This document shows positions 46,996 through 57,656 of a DNA stretch of 64,000 nt, in pieces. This stretch comes from Bacteroidota bacterium. Lineage in GTDB: Bacteria; Bacteroidota; Bacteroidia; B-17B0; Aurantibacillaceae. Both the position numbers and the translations under genes were made by a program. The notes under the pieces are model-generated. The model was not told the origin of the DNA, did no database searches, and saw only the letters and a list, made by a program, of their open reading frames with translations. The stretch is taken from contig JACDED010000005.1 of NCBI GenBank assembly GCA_013816615.1, positions 1 through 64,000 of the forward strand, in the 5' to 3' direction. How positions within the stretch are numbered: the first letter of the stretch is position 1; every line of letters starts with the position of its first letter.

Positions 46996-49900
46996 TTAAT
47001 ATTGTAATTGTATATAGCCCCTTATAATATCACTGGCTTCACCCGTACCCAGATCTAAGATATAGAAGTAAGTACTTGTTGGTAATTTGCTTGAACCTGT
47101 TTTACCCGCTGTGTTTGGTGAGCCATCCCAATCATTTTTATAAGGCTTGGCATTATAAACAGGATTACCCCAACGGTTAAATATCTGTAAGCTGTTGTTT
47201 GGATAAGAATCTAATCCCGATATCTCGAACACATCGTTTTTTCCATCACCGTTTGGTGTGAATATTTCAGGGATGATACCAATTGTGTTTTTAACGATGA
47301 TCACAATATCTGCAGTTGATGTACATGCACCATTCATCGATACTAATGTAACTGTGTAAGTTCCTGCAGGGAATGTATTGCTTGGATCTGTTTGTGTGGA
47401 TGTGCCGTTACCAAAATTCCAGGTGTATGAAATTGCTCCTGTACTTTGATTGGTAAAATTAATAGTTAATGGTGCAACACCAGTTATAGTATTTTGAGTA
47501 AATGCAGCAAGTACTGATGTACTGTTGACGCTTACTGTTTGTGTTGCACTGCAACCTGTAATATTATCGGTAACCATTACCGTATAAACACCTGCTGATG
47601 CTACTTCAGGGCTGGCAGTGTTAGAACCGTTAGTAATAGCCGGGCCATTCCAAATATAGCTTACGTTGCTGTTTGTAGTGGTTGCGTTTAAGGTTGTGGT
47701 ACCTGCTCCTCCACATGGTAAGTTACCCGATGCGCTTGCATTTAAAGTTGGGATGATAGTGTTATTGGCAACGGCTACTGTTTGCGAAGCTGAACACCCT
47801 GAGTTACCATCAGTAACTGTTACAGTATATGTGCCCGCATTGGATGTAGTAATGCCCGGTGTGGTTGCGCCTGTGTTCCAGCTATAAGTTACTGCTCCTG
47901 ATGAATTAGCTGTTAATGTTACTGTGCCTGAGTTGGGTTGACAACTGATACCAATGCTTGAAGTGCTAGCAACGTTTAGTGTTGGTGGCACATTAGTGCC
48001 TACTACTGGTACTGTAATAGAAGTGCTGCTACAACCTGTTAATGTATTTGTAACTGTTAAGCTGTAGGAGCCGTTTTGATTTACCTGTACATTTGCATTG
48101 TTTGAGCTGCCTACAATACCCGGGCCTGACCAGGTATAGGTTAAGTTAGCTGCCGGTGTAAATGTAGGGGCAATGGTTACGATCGTATTTGTACACGATA
48201 TCGTTTGTGCGGTGCCTGTTCCTGCTACAACGCTTGGCGCAATAGTAGCATTGGCAACAGAAACGGTTGAAGTAGATAAACAACCGTTAGTGGCTTCAAC
48301 AATTACAGTATAAAGACCTGCTGCTGTAAAAGTAGCAGTAGCGCTGTTTGTTGGTCCCGAAATACCTGATGCAGGACTCCAGCTATAACTTTGTATTGTA
48401 ATTGTAGATGTTAAACCTACCGTTACATTTGGCGAGCTGGTTAAACAGGTAATACTCGGTGTTGAATTACTAACCGAAAAAGTTGGTGCGTTTGTGTTTG
48501 GTAATACTGTTACTGTTGCTGCGGCAGACGAGCAACCGTTAGTGCCTGTTGCAATTAAAGAGAAGGTTCCAATACTAGAACTTGTTACTTGCGCTGTCGC
48601 ACTTGTAGCACCGCTTAAAATAGAGCCTCCTGCCGGAGCGATCCACGAATAAGTTGCTGCACCTGTTGCTGATCCGTTAACAAAAGCGGTTTGTGCAGGG
48701 CATGCTAAAGTAATGTTGTTAGGTGTAATATTTACTGCTGTTGGTGCAAGAGTATTGGCTACAACATTTATCGTTTGTGTTCCTGTACAACCATTGGCTG
48801 TATTAGTTACTGTAACTACATAATTTGTATTGGCTGTTGGGTTTACTACAACAGAAGATGTTGTTGCAGTTGTACTCCAGCTATATGTAAATGAAGATGA
48901 TGTTGGTGTAGGCGCCGTTGAAATAGTTGCAGTAGTGTTATTACAATTTACTGTGTTTGTTGCAACTGCATTTGGTGTAATAGCTGTGTTGTTAGCTGCA
49001 AGATTGAAAGACGCTGTTGAATTACAATTGTTACTGGTGTTTGTTACTGTTAGGTTGTAAACACCTGCTAAGCTACCGGTGATCGCTGATGTGTTAGATG
49101 CACCTACAATGCCGGGGCCTGTCCATGCATATGTTACGCCTGTTGATGGGTTAGAGGTAACTGTAGCGGATTGTGTAGTGTTGATACACGTTAGTGTGCC
49201 GTTGGCAGATGATACTGCTAAGGTTGGTTGATTCACTGAAGGGCTAACTGTAAATACTAATGAAGAGGTACAGCCTGTTACAGGATGTGTTGAGTTTAAA
49301 GTATAGGTTGTTGCGCCGTTAACTGCAACGGTAGAGTTATTTACCCCACTTGAAAAGCCTCCGCTGGATGCCCATGTATAGGTACTTCCTGCCGGTGTAG
49401 CTGTTCCTGATAAAATAACGATACTGCTTGTACCGCAACCCGATGATGCTGTCTGACTTCCTATGGCCGATAATGCCGGTGTTGCTAAGTTAGATGTAAT
49501 GTTAACCGTAGCAGCTGTGGTAGATGTACATCCGTTACTTGTGCTGGTAACCGCTAACGAGTATACGCCAGCTGCAGTTACGTTGACGTTAGCATTATTC
49601 GCTGATCCTGATATTGCTGTGCCCGTCCATGTATATGATACCGTCGATGCCGGGCCTCCATTTATAGTTACTGTTGGTGTGGTACACGTAATTACTGGTG
49701 TTGAATTTATGACTGCTATTGGCTTTACTGTTTGTGTGGTTACTGCTACTACATTTGTATTGGTGCAGCCGTTAACTGCATTGGTAACATTTAAGGTATA
49801 GGTTCCCCCGCCACTGCCTGACGCGCTTGCTGTGTTACCTCCACTACTGATCGATGAGCCCGATGGCGCTACCCATGTATAGGTTACTCCCGAAGTAGAC

Positions 49901-51876
49901 GAACTTAAGTTAACCGCATTACTTGCACAGGTAACAGTTCCTGTAGATGTAGTATTTGGTACACCTTGCACAGTATTTACATTGGCTGCAATAGTTCCGA
50001 GTTGAAAACAACCATTTGTTGTATTATAAACACTTACTGAATAAGTTCCGGAGTTAGATCCTGTAGCAGCAGCGGAGTTTGCACCCGCTGTAATTGCTGC
50101 ACCACTTGGCGCTGTCCATGTATAATTCTGACCGGCTTGATTAGTTGTTGTAAGATTAATTATTTTGTTGATACACGTTACACTTCCTGTTGTAGCAGGA
50201 AAAATAGCAATAGAAGTATTTGGCGCAGCAATAGCAATTGTAGTTCCACTTGAACAACCATTTATGGTTGAAGTCACGCCCAAACTATAAGTGCCTCCGG
50301 CATTAATTAAAGGAGATGCTGTTGAGCCTCCCGAAACAACTCCGGGCCCTGACCATGTATAAGTAACACCGCTTCCGGGTGTACAACTTAAGTTCATTGA
50401 AAGGATAGCGCAATTTAAAACTGTTGGACTTGAAACAGATGGTGTTGGTGATACAGTATTTACAGGCACGCTAACGGTTGTCACATTGGTTGAAGTACAA
50501 CCTGCACCCGAAGTAACCGTTAAAGAAAAAGGGCCTGGACCGTTTACAACAGGGTTAGCTGTTGTTCCTCCGCTTACAATTCCCGTTCCGCTCCATACAT
50601 AAGTACCACCACCTGAACCTCCAAGAGATTGGGTTGGATTAGCGCAGGTTATAGATGCGGGTGTTGTTCCTGCGTTAGCAGTGGGTAAAGCATTTAATGT
50701 TAATTGACGCGTATAACTTTGCACAGCGCACCCGTTTGGTTGAGTAATAGTAACAGTGTAGATCGTATTTCCTACTACTGTTGGGGTTGCTGTAATACTT
50801 AATGATGTTGCAGAACCACCAATTGCTCCTGCCGTACTGGCAGTCCATGAATAGGTTGAACCGGCGACGGAATTACTTGTGGTTAAAACAGTTGTCTGAT
50901 TCTGACATATTGAGGCGGAGCCCGCATTTAATGTAGCTACCTGCACACCTGTCATTGGTGTAACCGTGTAATCACAATAGTTTCCAGCATATCCGTCTAT
51001 CATAATATAATAATCGGTGCCAGGTGTAAGAGCAGTTGATGCGCCCAGCGTAAATGAAGTAGCTGATGTGCTCTGGCTGATACAACTTGATATGGGAGAA
51101 AAAGTATTGCAGTTGGTACTTGCTAATAATAACATTTGTATCCCACTACTTGTTGAGGCACAGTTGCCTACATTAACTGAAAAGGTTGGAGAAGGACTAT
51201 TGGCTGTAAATACCAACCAACTATTGTTTTCTATACTTCCACAAAATGTATTATTTGTAGTAAATGTATTTGGGAAGTTATTTACTTCAGCATTGGTTGC
51301 CGCAATATTTTCGTGATCTGCAGTAAACCAGCCCCCTGTGTTTCCACAATATGGATCTGTATCGCATATCCTTGTTGTACTTGCACAATCATCACCCGCA
51401 GGTAAATTACCTGCACAGCCTACCGGCGGACAACCTACAATTGCAGAATAACCATCGCCAACAGCGTTATCAAAATTTGTTGTAAATCGAATAGTTATAA
51501 TTCCTGTTGTAGAAGTAACAGCCGATCCTAATGTAGTATATGTATTTGTGAATGTTGCTAATAAAGGGCCGCCGGTACCAGTACCCTGATAAACCCTTAC
51601 AAAATCCCCTGTATTCAAATCCAAATAAGTAAAATTTATCCTGATAGGCATACCCGGTGTACCACTTTGAAATGTATTAAAGTGATTATCTCCCTGGCAA
51701 TAATAAATAACTGTACAAAATGGTGAATCATAACAACAAAGATCATTTTGTATAAAACCTTTACAGGTTGTAAAAACACTTCCACCCGGAGGTGTGAGAA
51801 TGTATGATTGTGATTTTAAATTGTTTACTGTAAACAGTAAAATAAAAAAAGAGATAAAATATAATTTCAGTTTCAT
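46996..51876 (-). CDS. Giant repetitive adhesin with gliding-motility-type C-terminal domain
   Basis: 1626 aa; CUB-like N-terminus (RVYQGTGTGGPLLATFTN); about 14 Ig-like Cys-containing modules; PKD module; IPEIFTPNGDGKNDVFEISGLDSYPNNSLQIFNRWGNPVYNA CTD. Confidence 0.92.
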   Translation of the reverse strand: MKLKLYFISFFILLFTVNNLKSQSYILTPPGGSVFTTCKGFIQNDLCCYDSPFCTVIYYCQGDNHFNTFQSGTPGMPIRINFTYLDLNTGDFVRVYQGTGTGGPLLATFTNTYTTLGSAVTSTTGIITIRFTTNFDNAVGDGYSAIVGCPPVGCAGNLPAGDDCASTTRICDTDPYCGNTGGWFTADHENIAATNAEVNNFPNTFTTNNTFCGSIENNSWLVFTANSPSPTFSVNVGNCASTSSGIQMLLLASTNCNTFSPISSCISQSTSATSFTLGASTALTPGTDYYIMIDGYAGNYCDYTVTPMTGVQVATLNAGSASICQNQTTVLTTSNSVAGSTYSWTASTAGAIGGSATSLSITATPTVVGNTIYTVTITQPNGCAVQSYTRQLTLNALPTANAGTTPASITCANPTQSLGGSGGGTYVWSGTGIVSGGTTANPVVNGPGPFSLTVTSGAGCTSTNVTTVSVPVNTVSPTPSVSSPTVLNCAILSMNLSCTPGSGVTYTWSGPGVVSGGSTASPLINAGGTYSLGVTSTINGCSSGTTIAIAAPNTSIAIFPATTGSVTCINKIINLTTTNQAGQNYTWTAPSGAAITAGANSAAATGSNSGTYSVSVYNTTNGCFQLGTIAANVNTVQGVPNTTSTGTVTCASNAVNLSSSTSGVTYTWVAPSGSSISSGGNTASASGSGGGTYTLNVTNAVNGCTNTNVVAVTTQTVKPIAVINSTPVITCTTPTVTINGGPASTVSYTWTGTAISGSANNANVNVTAAGVYSLAVTSTSNGCTSTTAATVNITSNLATPALSAIGSQTASSGCGTSSIVILSGTATPAGSTYTWASSGGFSSGVNNSTVAVNGATTYTLNSTHPVTGCTSSLVFTVSPSVNQPTLAVSSANGTLTCINTTQSATVTSNPSTGVTYAWTGPGIVGASNTSAITGSLAGVYNLTVTNTSNNCNSTASFNLAANNTAITPNAVATNTVNCNNTTATISTAPTPTSSSFTYSWSTTATTSSVVVNPTANTNYVVTVTNTANGCTGTQTINVVANTLAPTAVNITPNNITLACPAQTAFVNGSATGAATYSWIAPAGGSILSGATSATAQVTSSSIGTFSLIATGTNGCSSAAATVTVLPNTNAPTFSVSNSTPSITCLTSSPNVTVGLTSTITIQSYSWSPASGISGPTNSATATFTAAGLYTVIVEATNGCLSTSTVSVANATIAPSVVAGTGTAQTISCTNTIVTIAPTFTPAANLTYTWSGPGIVGSSNNANVQVNQNGSYSLTVTNTLTGCSSTSITVPVVGTNVPPTLNVASTSSIGISCQPNSGTVTLTANSSGAVTYSWNTGATTPGITTSNAGTYTVTVTDGNSGCSASQTVAVANNTIIPTLNASASGNLPCGGAGTTTLNATTTNSNVSYIWNGPAITNGSNTASPEVASAGVYTVMVTDNITGCSATQTVSVNSTSVLAAFTQNTITGVAPLTINFTNQSTGAISYTWNFGNGTSTQTDPSNTFPAGTYTVTLVSMNGACTSTADIVIIVKNTIGIIPEIFTPNGDGKNDVFEISGLDSYPNNSLQIFNRWGNPVYNAKPYKNDWDGSPNTAGKTGSSKLPTSTYFYILDLGTGEASDIIRGYIQLQY

Positions 51877-51896
51877 AACTATATACTTTTAATTTT

Positions 51897-52361
51897 TTAG
51901 TTTGTTCTTACTTGCTTCCCCGAATTCCGTTCTGGAGTAACAATAGGTTTATTTGGAAGGTCATTTACACTAATTACAGCGTTATCGTATTTTACCTGCG
52001 AAAAACCCAGGTATTTTAATAATGAATGAATATCCAATAAATTAAAAGCTTTTGATGAAGAATAATAAAGTGAGCCGATCTTGTATTCCAAAGAATAACC
52101 ACTCTTGAAATTATTAAATAAAGTAAACTCCTTTGATTTTTTATAGTAATTTTCAAAATCCGTTTCATTTACATCCAGTATTCTAAAATAAAATGAACTC
52201 CCTTTTTCTGAATTATGAATTCTTCCACTATAAACTTCCGCTACAGGATTTTGAGCAAATGCAAATACACTTAAAAAGAAAAAAAATGTTAAAATAAAAA
52301 CACTTTTTTTGCCAATTAAACCCGTTCCCAGGTTAAAAAACTTACTAAGATCATGAACCAT
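51897..52361 (-). CDS. Hypothetical secreted protein upstream of the adhesin
   Basis: Signal-like VFILTFFFFLSVFAFAQ; 20 nt upstream of the adhesin start, same strand. Confidence 0.65.
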   Translation of the reverse strand: MVHDLSKFFNLGTGLIGKKSVFILTFFFFLSVFAFAQNPVAEVYSGRIHNSEKGSSFYFRILDVNETDFENYYKKSKEFTLFNNFKSGYSLEYKIGSLYYSSSKAFNLLDIHSLLKYLGFSQVKYDNAVISVNDLPNKPIVTPERNSGKQVRTN

Positions 52362-52486
52362 TGTTAATTTTTTTTAAATTATGATTTACGAAAATAGTAA
52401 ATAAAATGGCATAGCAATGCCTAAAAGGTGTTTAGTAGGCCACTAATTCAATTTAGAGGGTAAATTTTAACAAATCGACGAAAATT

Positions 52487-53749
52487 CTAAATGCTTTTTA
52501 GAATGAATTTTCTCAAGATGTTTAAAGCGAAATTTGCAGACATTAGGATATTTACCTGCCTGATATCACCAAATATAAATTTAAAAGCCAGGGTTTTTTC
52601 TTTTGAGGCTACTGCTATCCAAACAGTACCTACCGGTTTTTCGGCCGTTCCGCCTGTGGGGCCCGCTATACCTGAGATCGAAAGTGCAAAATCGCTATCA
52701 AATTTTTCACGTATGTTTTGTGCTAATTGCTCTACACATTCTTTGCTTACTGCGCCAACAGTTGTAAAAACGCTTTCGTCAACTTGTAAAAGCTCATGCT
52801 TAGCTTTATTGGTATAGGGCACAATGGCACCTTTAAAAATATCCGAAGCACCTGCGATGCCTGTAAATAAAGAAGAAACATAACCTCCGGTACAACTTTC
52901 GGCAAGCGCTAATGTTTGTTTATTCTCTCGCAATAGTTGACTTACAATGCTTGCTAATGAGGGTGTTTCTTCGCCGTAATTTTCATACCCAAAAATATAA
53001 GTATCAATTATAGCTTTTAATTTTTCGATCTCTTCATCAATGTTTTTTTTAAGCAGATCTTTATTTTCGCCAGAGGTAGAAAGCCTTAAACGAACCATAC
53101 CCGGCTGCGGCAAATAAGCCAGCTTAATATTTTTTGTAACTAAATTATCTTCCCAGCTTTCTATAAGTTCTGATAAAGCGCTCTCGCCTATTCCATTCGT
53201 TAAAACTGTTTTATGATAAATGTGCGGCAAATTATTTTCGCTTTTTATTTTTGGAAGAATGATGTCGCGCATCATTATTTTCATTTCGTAGGGCACACCA
53301 GGCATACTTATAAAAATGGTTTTATTTTTTTTCATCCACATGCCGGGTGCGGTGCCATTTTTATTATGAATTACAGTACCGCCTTTTGGTATCAAAGCTT
53401 GATTGCGGTTTATCTCAGTTACTTCTTTACCGCGTTTTATAAAAAAAGATGAAACATGTTTTAAAACATCTTCATCCATTATTAACTCTGCTCCAAAATA
53501 TTTTGAAAATGTTTTTTTTGTAATATCGTCTTTTGTAGGACCAAGTCCGCCTGTTATAAATACAAAATCGGCCCGCGTTAAGGCATCATCAAAAGCTTTT
53601 ACAATAGCCTCTTCATCATCAGCAACACTGGCCATGTGCACGATCCTAATGCCCATTAAATTTAACTCCTGCGCTATCCAAACGCTGTTGGTATTAGTAA
53701 TTTGTCCAATTAAAATTTCGTCGCCAATAGTTAGGATCTCTGCTTTCAT
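52487..53749 (-). CDS. cinA: CinA family nicotinamide-nucleotide amidohydrolase
   Basis: MKAEILTIGDEILIGQITNTNSVWIAQELN; FITGGLGPTKDDITK; LALAESCTGGYVSSLFTGIAGAS. Confidence 0.95.
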   Translation of the reverse strand: MKAEILTIGDEILIGQITNTNSVWIAQELNLMGIRIVHMASVADDEEAIVKAFDDALTRADFVFITGGLGPTKDDITKKTFSKYFGAELIMDEDVLKHVSSFFIKRGKEVTEINRNQALIPKGGTVIHNKNGTAPGMWMKKNKTIFISMPGVPYEMKIMMRDIILPKIKSENNLPHIYHKTVLTNGIGESALSELIESWEDNLVTKNIKLAYLPQPGMVRLRLSTSGENKDLLKKNIDEEIEKLKAIIDTYIFGYENYGEETPSLASIVSQLLRENKQTLALAESCTGGYVSSLFTGIAGASDIFKGAIVPYTNKAKHELLQVDESVFTTVGAVSKECVEQLAQNIREKFDSDFALSISGIAGPTGGTAEKPVGTVWIAVASKEKTLAFKFIFGDIRQVNILMSANFALNILRKFILKSI

Positions 53750-53804
53750 AAATTAAAGAAAAATTATTTCACATTTTTTAAAACCATCAATTCCTTCAAT
53801 AGTT

Positions 53805-53812
53805 TATATTTG
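53805..53812 (+). promoter_or_regulatory. Putative -7 box TATATTTG
   Basis: TAnnTTTG match upstream of the 53852 CDS. Confidence 0.4.
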
Positions 53813-53851
53813 TTATAAATTTATTAAACTTAATCCAAATACAAACATTAT

Positions 53852-54604
53852 ATGAAAAAAGTAATTTTAATTGGCTGTGTGTTTTTTTCACTTTCAGTTT
53901 CATCTCAAACAATGATGGAAAAATTAAAGCACAAAAAAGATAGTATTGAAAAAGCAGCAAAAAATAAAATACATACAGCTACAGCAACAACACCTACTTT
54001 AACTAATGAAGAAGTAATTAAAGGATTGAAAGAAGCATTAACGGTTGGGACAAATAACTCTTCGGGGGTTGCCAGCAAGTTGGATGGTTTTTATAAGAAT
54101 CCTAAAATATTTATTCCGTGGCCTGAAGAAGCAAAAGACATGAAAGTAAAGCTAACCAAAATGGGCATGCAAAAGAAAATTGCAGAGTTTGAAACCAGTC
54201 TTAACCGTGCTGCAGAAGAAGCCGCATTAAAAGCAGCCCCTGTATTTATAGATGCTATTACCAACATGAGCTTACAGGATGGTTTTGCAATTTTAAAAGG
54301 TGTTGATACCGCTGCAACTAACTATTTACGCAAAACAACTTACAATCCTTTAAAGGAAAAATTTATGCCTGTTGTTAAAGAGGCTGTTGCAAAAGTAAAA
54401 GTAACCAGCTACTGGCAACCTTTGGCTACGGCCTATAACAAACTGCCGGGCGTTAAAAAACAAAATCCAAATTTAGATGAATATGTAACCAACAAGGCTA
54501 TTAATGGTTTAATGTTATTGATCGCAGACGAAGAAATTAAAATTCGTAAAGACCCAATGGCGCGCGTTACAGATCTTTTGAAAAAAGTTTTTGGAAATCC
54601 GTAG
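53852..54604 (+). CDS. DUF4197-like secreted protein
   Basis: Signal peptide; EVIKGLKEALTVGTNNSSGVASKLDGFYKNPKIFIPWPEEAK; DGFAILKGVDTAATNYLRKTTY. Confidence 0.8.
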   Translation: MKKVILIGCVFFSLSVSSQTMMEKLKHKKDSIEKAAKNKIHTATATTPTLTNEEVIKGLKEALTVGTNNSSGVASKLDGFYKNPKIFIPWPEEAKDMKVKLTKMGMQKKIAEFETSLNRAAEEAALKAAPVFIDAITNMSLQDGFAILKGVDTAATNYLRKTTYNPLKEKFMPVVKEAVAKVKVTSYWQPLATAYNKLPGVKKQNPNLDEYVTNKAINGLMLLIADEEIKIRKDPMARVTDLLKKVFGNP

Positions 54605-54619
54605 ATCAAAAAAATAGAT

Positions 54620-54677
54620 TGTCATTTCGAGCGGAGTCGAGAAGCATAATGAAGTCTCGACTCCGCTCGACCTGACA
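54620..54677. repeat. TGTCATTTCGAGCGGAGTCGAGA...TCTCGACTCCGCTCGACCTGACA palindrome
   Basis: 21/23 complementary positions, between convergent genes. Confidence 0.88.
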
Positions 54678-54683
54678 CATTGA

Positions 54684-56525
54684 TCAGGCCCACTTTTCTA
54701 AACTTCCACCTTTTTTAAAAAAACGTTCAATTGCTTTTTCAGTCTCCGGTAAAATTTTTAATTCAGGTGCGTGATGCGGTTTTTTACGCGCATCAATAAT
54801 CATTGGCCCTTTACAGCCCCAATGCTTATTCTCAATAAATTCATCAACACCATAGATATCATGGCTCGGGTTGCTTCTTGTATATGTTACCCAAACGTAA
54901 TCGTTTAAATTTTTTGGATTCGCCACAAATTTAAAATCATCATAAATAACAATTTGCACAATGCCGTTAAAATCATTTTTACTTTGAGAAATAAATACTG
55001 CTAATTGCTGAATTTCTTTTTTCGCATTTTCGTAAGTAGAAAATTTATTTAATGATAACCCGATCACACCTTCCATTAAAATTATAGCATCAAAAATAAA
55101 ATCAGCAGAAAAAATTATTTTTGGCAACTCCTTACTCAATTCTCTTTTTTTATCGCCGTAAGCGGCAATAATTAATTTACTGCCCTCGTTTATTCCATCT
55201 CCACTGTAATCCAGTGTGTCAATAGTTGTTTTGGTTTGAAAGTGAAGATCTCTTGTAAGATCTATTCTTTCAAAAACATGTTTAAAAAAATCACGCACAT
55301 CATGGCAATTAATATCCTTAGTATCATCACCACTTATAAATAAATATTTTGCCAGGCTTAATTGTCCCGTTCCTAAAATACGATTAGCCTGCGTTAATAA
55401 TTCCTGCGGACGTTTATTTTTTAAATACGGTGTGTAACGCTCACTGCCAATTGCCAATAATAAAGGATGAACACCTGCTGCATCAACTGCATGCACTTCT
55501 TTCACTCCGGGAATCTCGTTTGGGATCGCGCTTCCACTAATTTCATGGATCAATGCACCAAAAGCTGTATCTTCTTGTGGCGGCCTTCCAACAACCGTAA
55601 AGGGCCAAATAGCATTTTCTTTTGCGTACACTTTATGCACTTTCATTAATGGAAAATCGTGTGCCAAACTATAATAACCCAAATGATCGCCAAAGGGGCC
55701 TTCAGGTTTATTTTCGTTCGGAAAAACTTCTCCGGTAATTACAAAATCTGCATCCAGCGAAATACAAAATCCATCCACGTATGCGTATTTAAATCTTTTT
55801 CCGCCCAACACACCCGCAAACGTTAGTTCGCTGAGGCCTTCGGGTAAAGGCATTACAGCCGCTAAAGAATGTGATGGTGGTCCGCCAACAAAAATGCTAA
55901 CCTTAAGCGGCACATTTTTTTTATTCGTCTTATTTTGATGAATACCAATACCGCGATGTAGTTGGTAATGTAATCCTATCTCTTTATTTAATTCGTAATT
56001 ATTTCCATTTAATTGAATGCGGTACATACCAACATTAGAATTCATTACGCCTGGCTTATCAATATCTTCAGAATAAACCTGTGGCAACGTAACAAAAGCG
56101 CCACCATCCATTGGCCAGTGCTTTATTAAAGGCAGGTCAGAAATTTTTATTTCTTTAAATCCTGCTGAAGAAAAAGATCCTTTTTTTGGTAATGCTTTAA
56201 TTGCGGCTATACCTATTGATGCGAATTTAAACGGGCTTTTTAATGCAACAATGGGATTATTACGAAGCTCTACCATCTTCTGCACTTTTTCAAACGTATC
56301 TCTGAACATAAATTTACTACGTTCTAAAGTGCCAAATAAATTACTTACGGCTTTATATTTTGTGCCTTTTACATTTTCAAACAAAACAGCAGGGCCGTTT
56401 TTTTCAAATAATTTTAAATGAATGGCGGCCATCTCCAAATTTGGATCAACTTCTTCCTTCACGCGCACAAGCATTCCGTTCTTTTCGAGATCGTTAATAC
56501 ATTCGTTTAAATTTTTATAACTCAT
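54684..56525 (-). CDS. UbiD family decarboxylase
   Basis: YKNLNECINDLEKNGMLVRVKEEVDPNLEMAAIH; VGGPPSHSLAAVMPLPEGLSELTFAGVLGGKR; EVFPNENKPEGPFGDHLGYYS. Confidence 0.93.
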   Translation of the reverse strand: MSYKNLNECINDLEKNGMLVRVKEEVDPNLEMAAIHLKLFEKNGPAVLFENVKGTKYKAVSNLFGTLERSKFMFRDTFEKVQKMVELRNNPIVALKSPFKFASIGIAAIKALPKKGSFSSAGFKEIKISDLPLIKHWPMDGGAFVTLPQVYSEDIDKPGVMNSNVGMYRIQLNGNNYELNKEIGLHYQLHRGIGIHQNKTNKKNVPLKVSIFVGGPPSHSLAAVMPLPEGLSELTFAGVLGGKRFKYAYVDGFCISLDADFVITGEVFPNENKPEGPFGDHLGYYSLAHDFPLMKVHKVYAKENAIWPFTVVGRPPQEDTAFGALIHEISGSAIPNEIPGVKEVHAVDAAGVHPLLLAIGSERYTPYLKNKRPQELLTQANRILGTGQLSLAKYLFISGDDTKDINCHDVRDFFKHVFERIDLTRDLHFQTKTTIDTLDYSGDGINEGSKLIIAAYGDKKRELSKELPKIIFSADFIFDAIILMEGVIGLSLNKFSTYENAKKEIQQLAVFISQSKNDFNGIVQIVIYDDFKFVANPKNLNDYVWVTYTRSNPSHDIYGVDEFIENKHWGCKGPMIIDARKKPHHAPELKILPETEKAIERFFKKGGSLEKWA

Positions 56526-56556
56526 AATTAGTAAACCAATTTAATGGTATAAGGTT

Positions 56557-57648
56557 CTAGATAGCGAGATAAAATCTTGTCTGTTGGAATTTTTTATAAA
56601 ACTCCGGTGTTTTTGAATTGAACCTGATACCAAATGTAAAGTTACCTGTTATTGATTTATTTAACAGGCCAACAAATTTGCTATTGTAAACAGAAAAATC
56701 AGTTATACTTGAACCGATAATATAAAAATGTTTAAAATTCATACCTAAAGATAACCTGCCATCACCCGACCAGGCAACATAAGAAATAGGCGAAGTTGTA
56801 TTTTCATAACTATATGTTCGCCATTGTTGCTCAGGGCCAATAATAAATAATCCACTCACAAAAAGTGTTTTAAAAAGAACAATAGTTGCTGCCGCTCCTA
56901 CGTTTGCAGATATTCCAATTACTTTTAATCCTTTCATGCTTCCGTAATCTCCATAATAAGATCTTGATGGTATTGGAAAGAAAGAACTATCACTTCGCAA
57001 ATTATTATAGCTAACATTACCACCTAATACCCATGTGCCCGCCGACCTTATTTGGCGATACCCGCAAGCATAGCCAGACCTGAAAGCGAATTTTTTGTGA
57101 TTCGTAAAATATAAAAATTTACTTCTGAATAATGTATTCTCAAGCGCCGGCTCCTGATAGTAAACACCAGTTCTTTTAAATGAAGTATCATACTTGGCTG
57201 TATTTTTATCATAAAAACCTTTAAAATACCTGAAAGAATTTTCGAGATACCAAATGTTGCCGCCAATATTAAAATTGGTTGTAAATGTTTTTGTATTTCC
57301 TTTACCTTCGCTTTGGGTTGGTGGCGATGTTCTTAAACCAACAGCAAGACTAAATTTATCGTAATTAACCTCTATTCCACTTATTAAGCGTGACTCTGCA
57401 AAATAATTTGTCTTTGATAACCCAAGCGAATCTTTTTCTTTAAATTGTTGAAATTCGTTATTAAAATTTCGATAAGATTGAAAGTAACCAACGATCAATC
57501 TTGAGTCATACCTAAGATATTTTGTGGTATCCCAATCCGCACGTTTACGCGCCTTTCTCAAATTTGCAGTGTCAGGCTTAAAAAGGCCCTGGGCAAACGT
57601 TGAAAATGTAAGTAATAAACAAATACAAATTAACGGTAAGGTTTTCAT
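56557..57648 (-). CDS. DUF4421-like outer-membrane protein
   Basis: YDSRLIVGYFQSYRNFNNEFQQF; signal peptide; beta-rich. Confidence 0.7.
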   Translation of the reverse strand: MKTLPLICICLLLTFSTFAQGLFKPDTANLRKARKRADWDTTKYLRYDSRLIVGYFQSYRNFNNEFQQFKEKDSLGLSKTNYFAESRLISGIEVNYDKFSLAVGLRTSPPTQSEGKGNTKTFTTNFNIGGNIWYLENSFRYFKGFYDKNTAKYDTSFKRTGVYYQEPALENTLFRSKFLYFTNHKKFAFRSGYACGYRQIRSAGTWVLGGNVSYNNLRSDSSFFPIPSRSYYGDYGSMKGLKVIGISANVGAAATIVLFKTLFVSGLFIIGPEQQWRTYSYENTTSPISYVAWSGDGRLSLGMNFKHFYIIGSSITDFSVYNSKFVGLLNKSITGNFTFGIRFNSKTPEFYKKFQQTRFYLAI

Positions 57649-57656
57649 TTTTTATT

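Noticed and set aside
47666-51316. Plus-strand Val/Ala-rich ORFs antisense to the giant adhesin
   Set aside because: Low-complexity Thr/Ser/Val codons of the repetitive adhesin explain the open antisense frames.
46996-51876. CRISPR-like or DNA-level tandem array in the adhesin
   Set aside because: Repetition is at the level of degenerate Ig-like protein modules; no short identical repeats with regular spacers.
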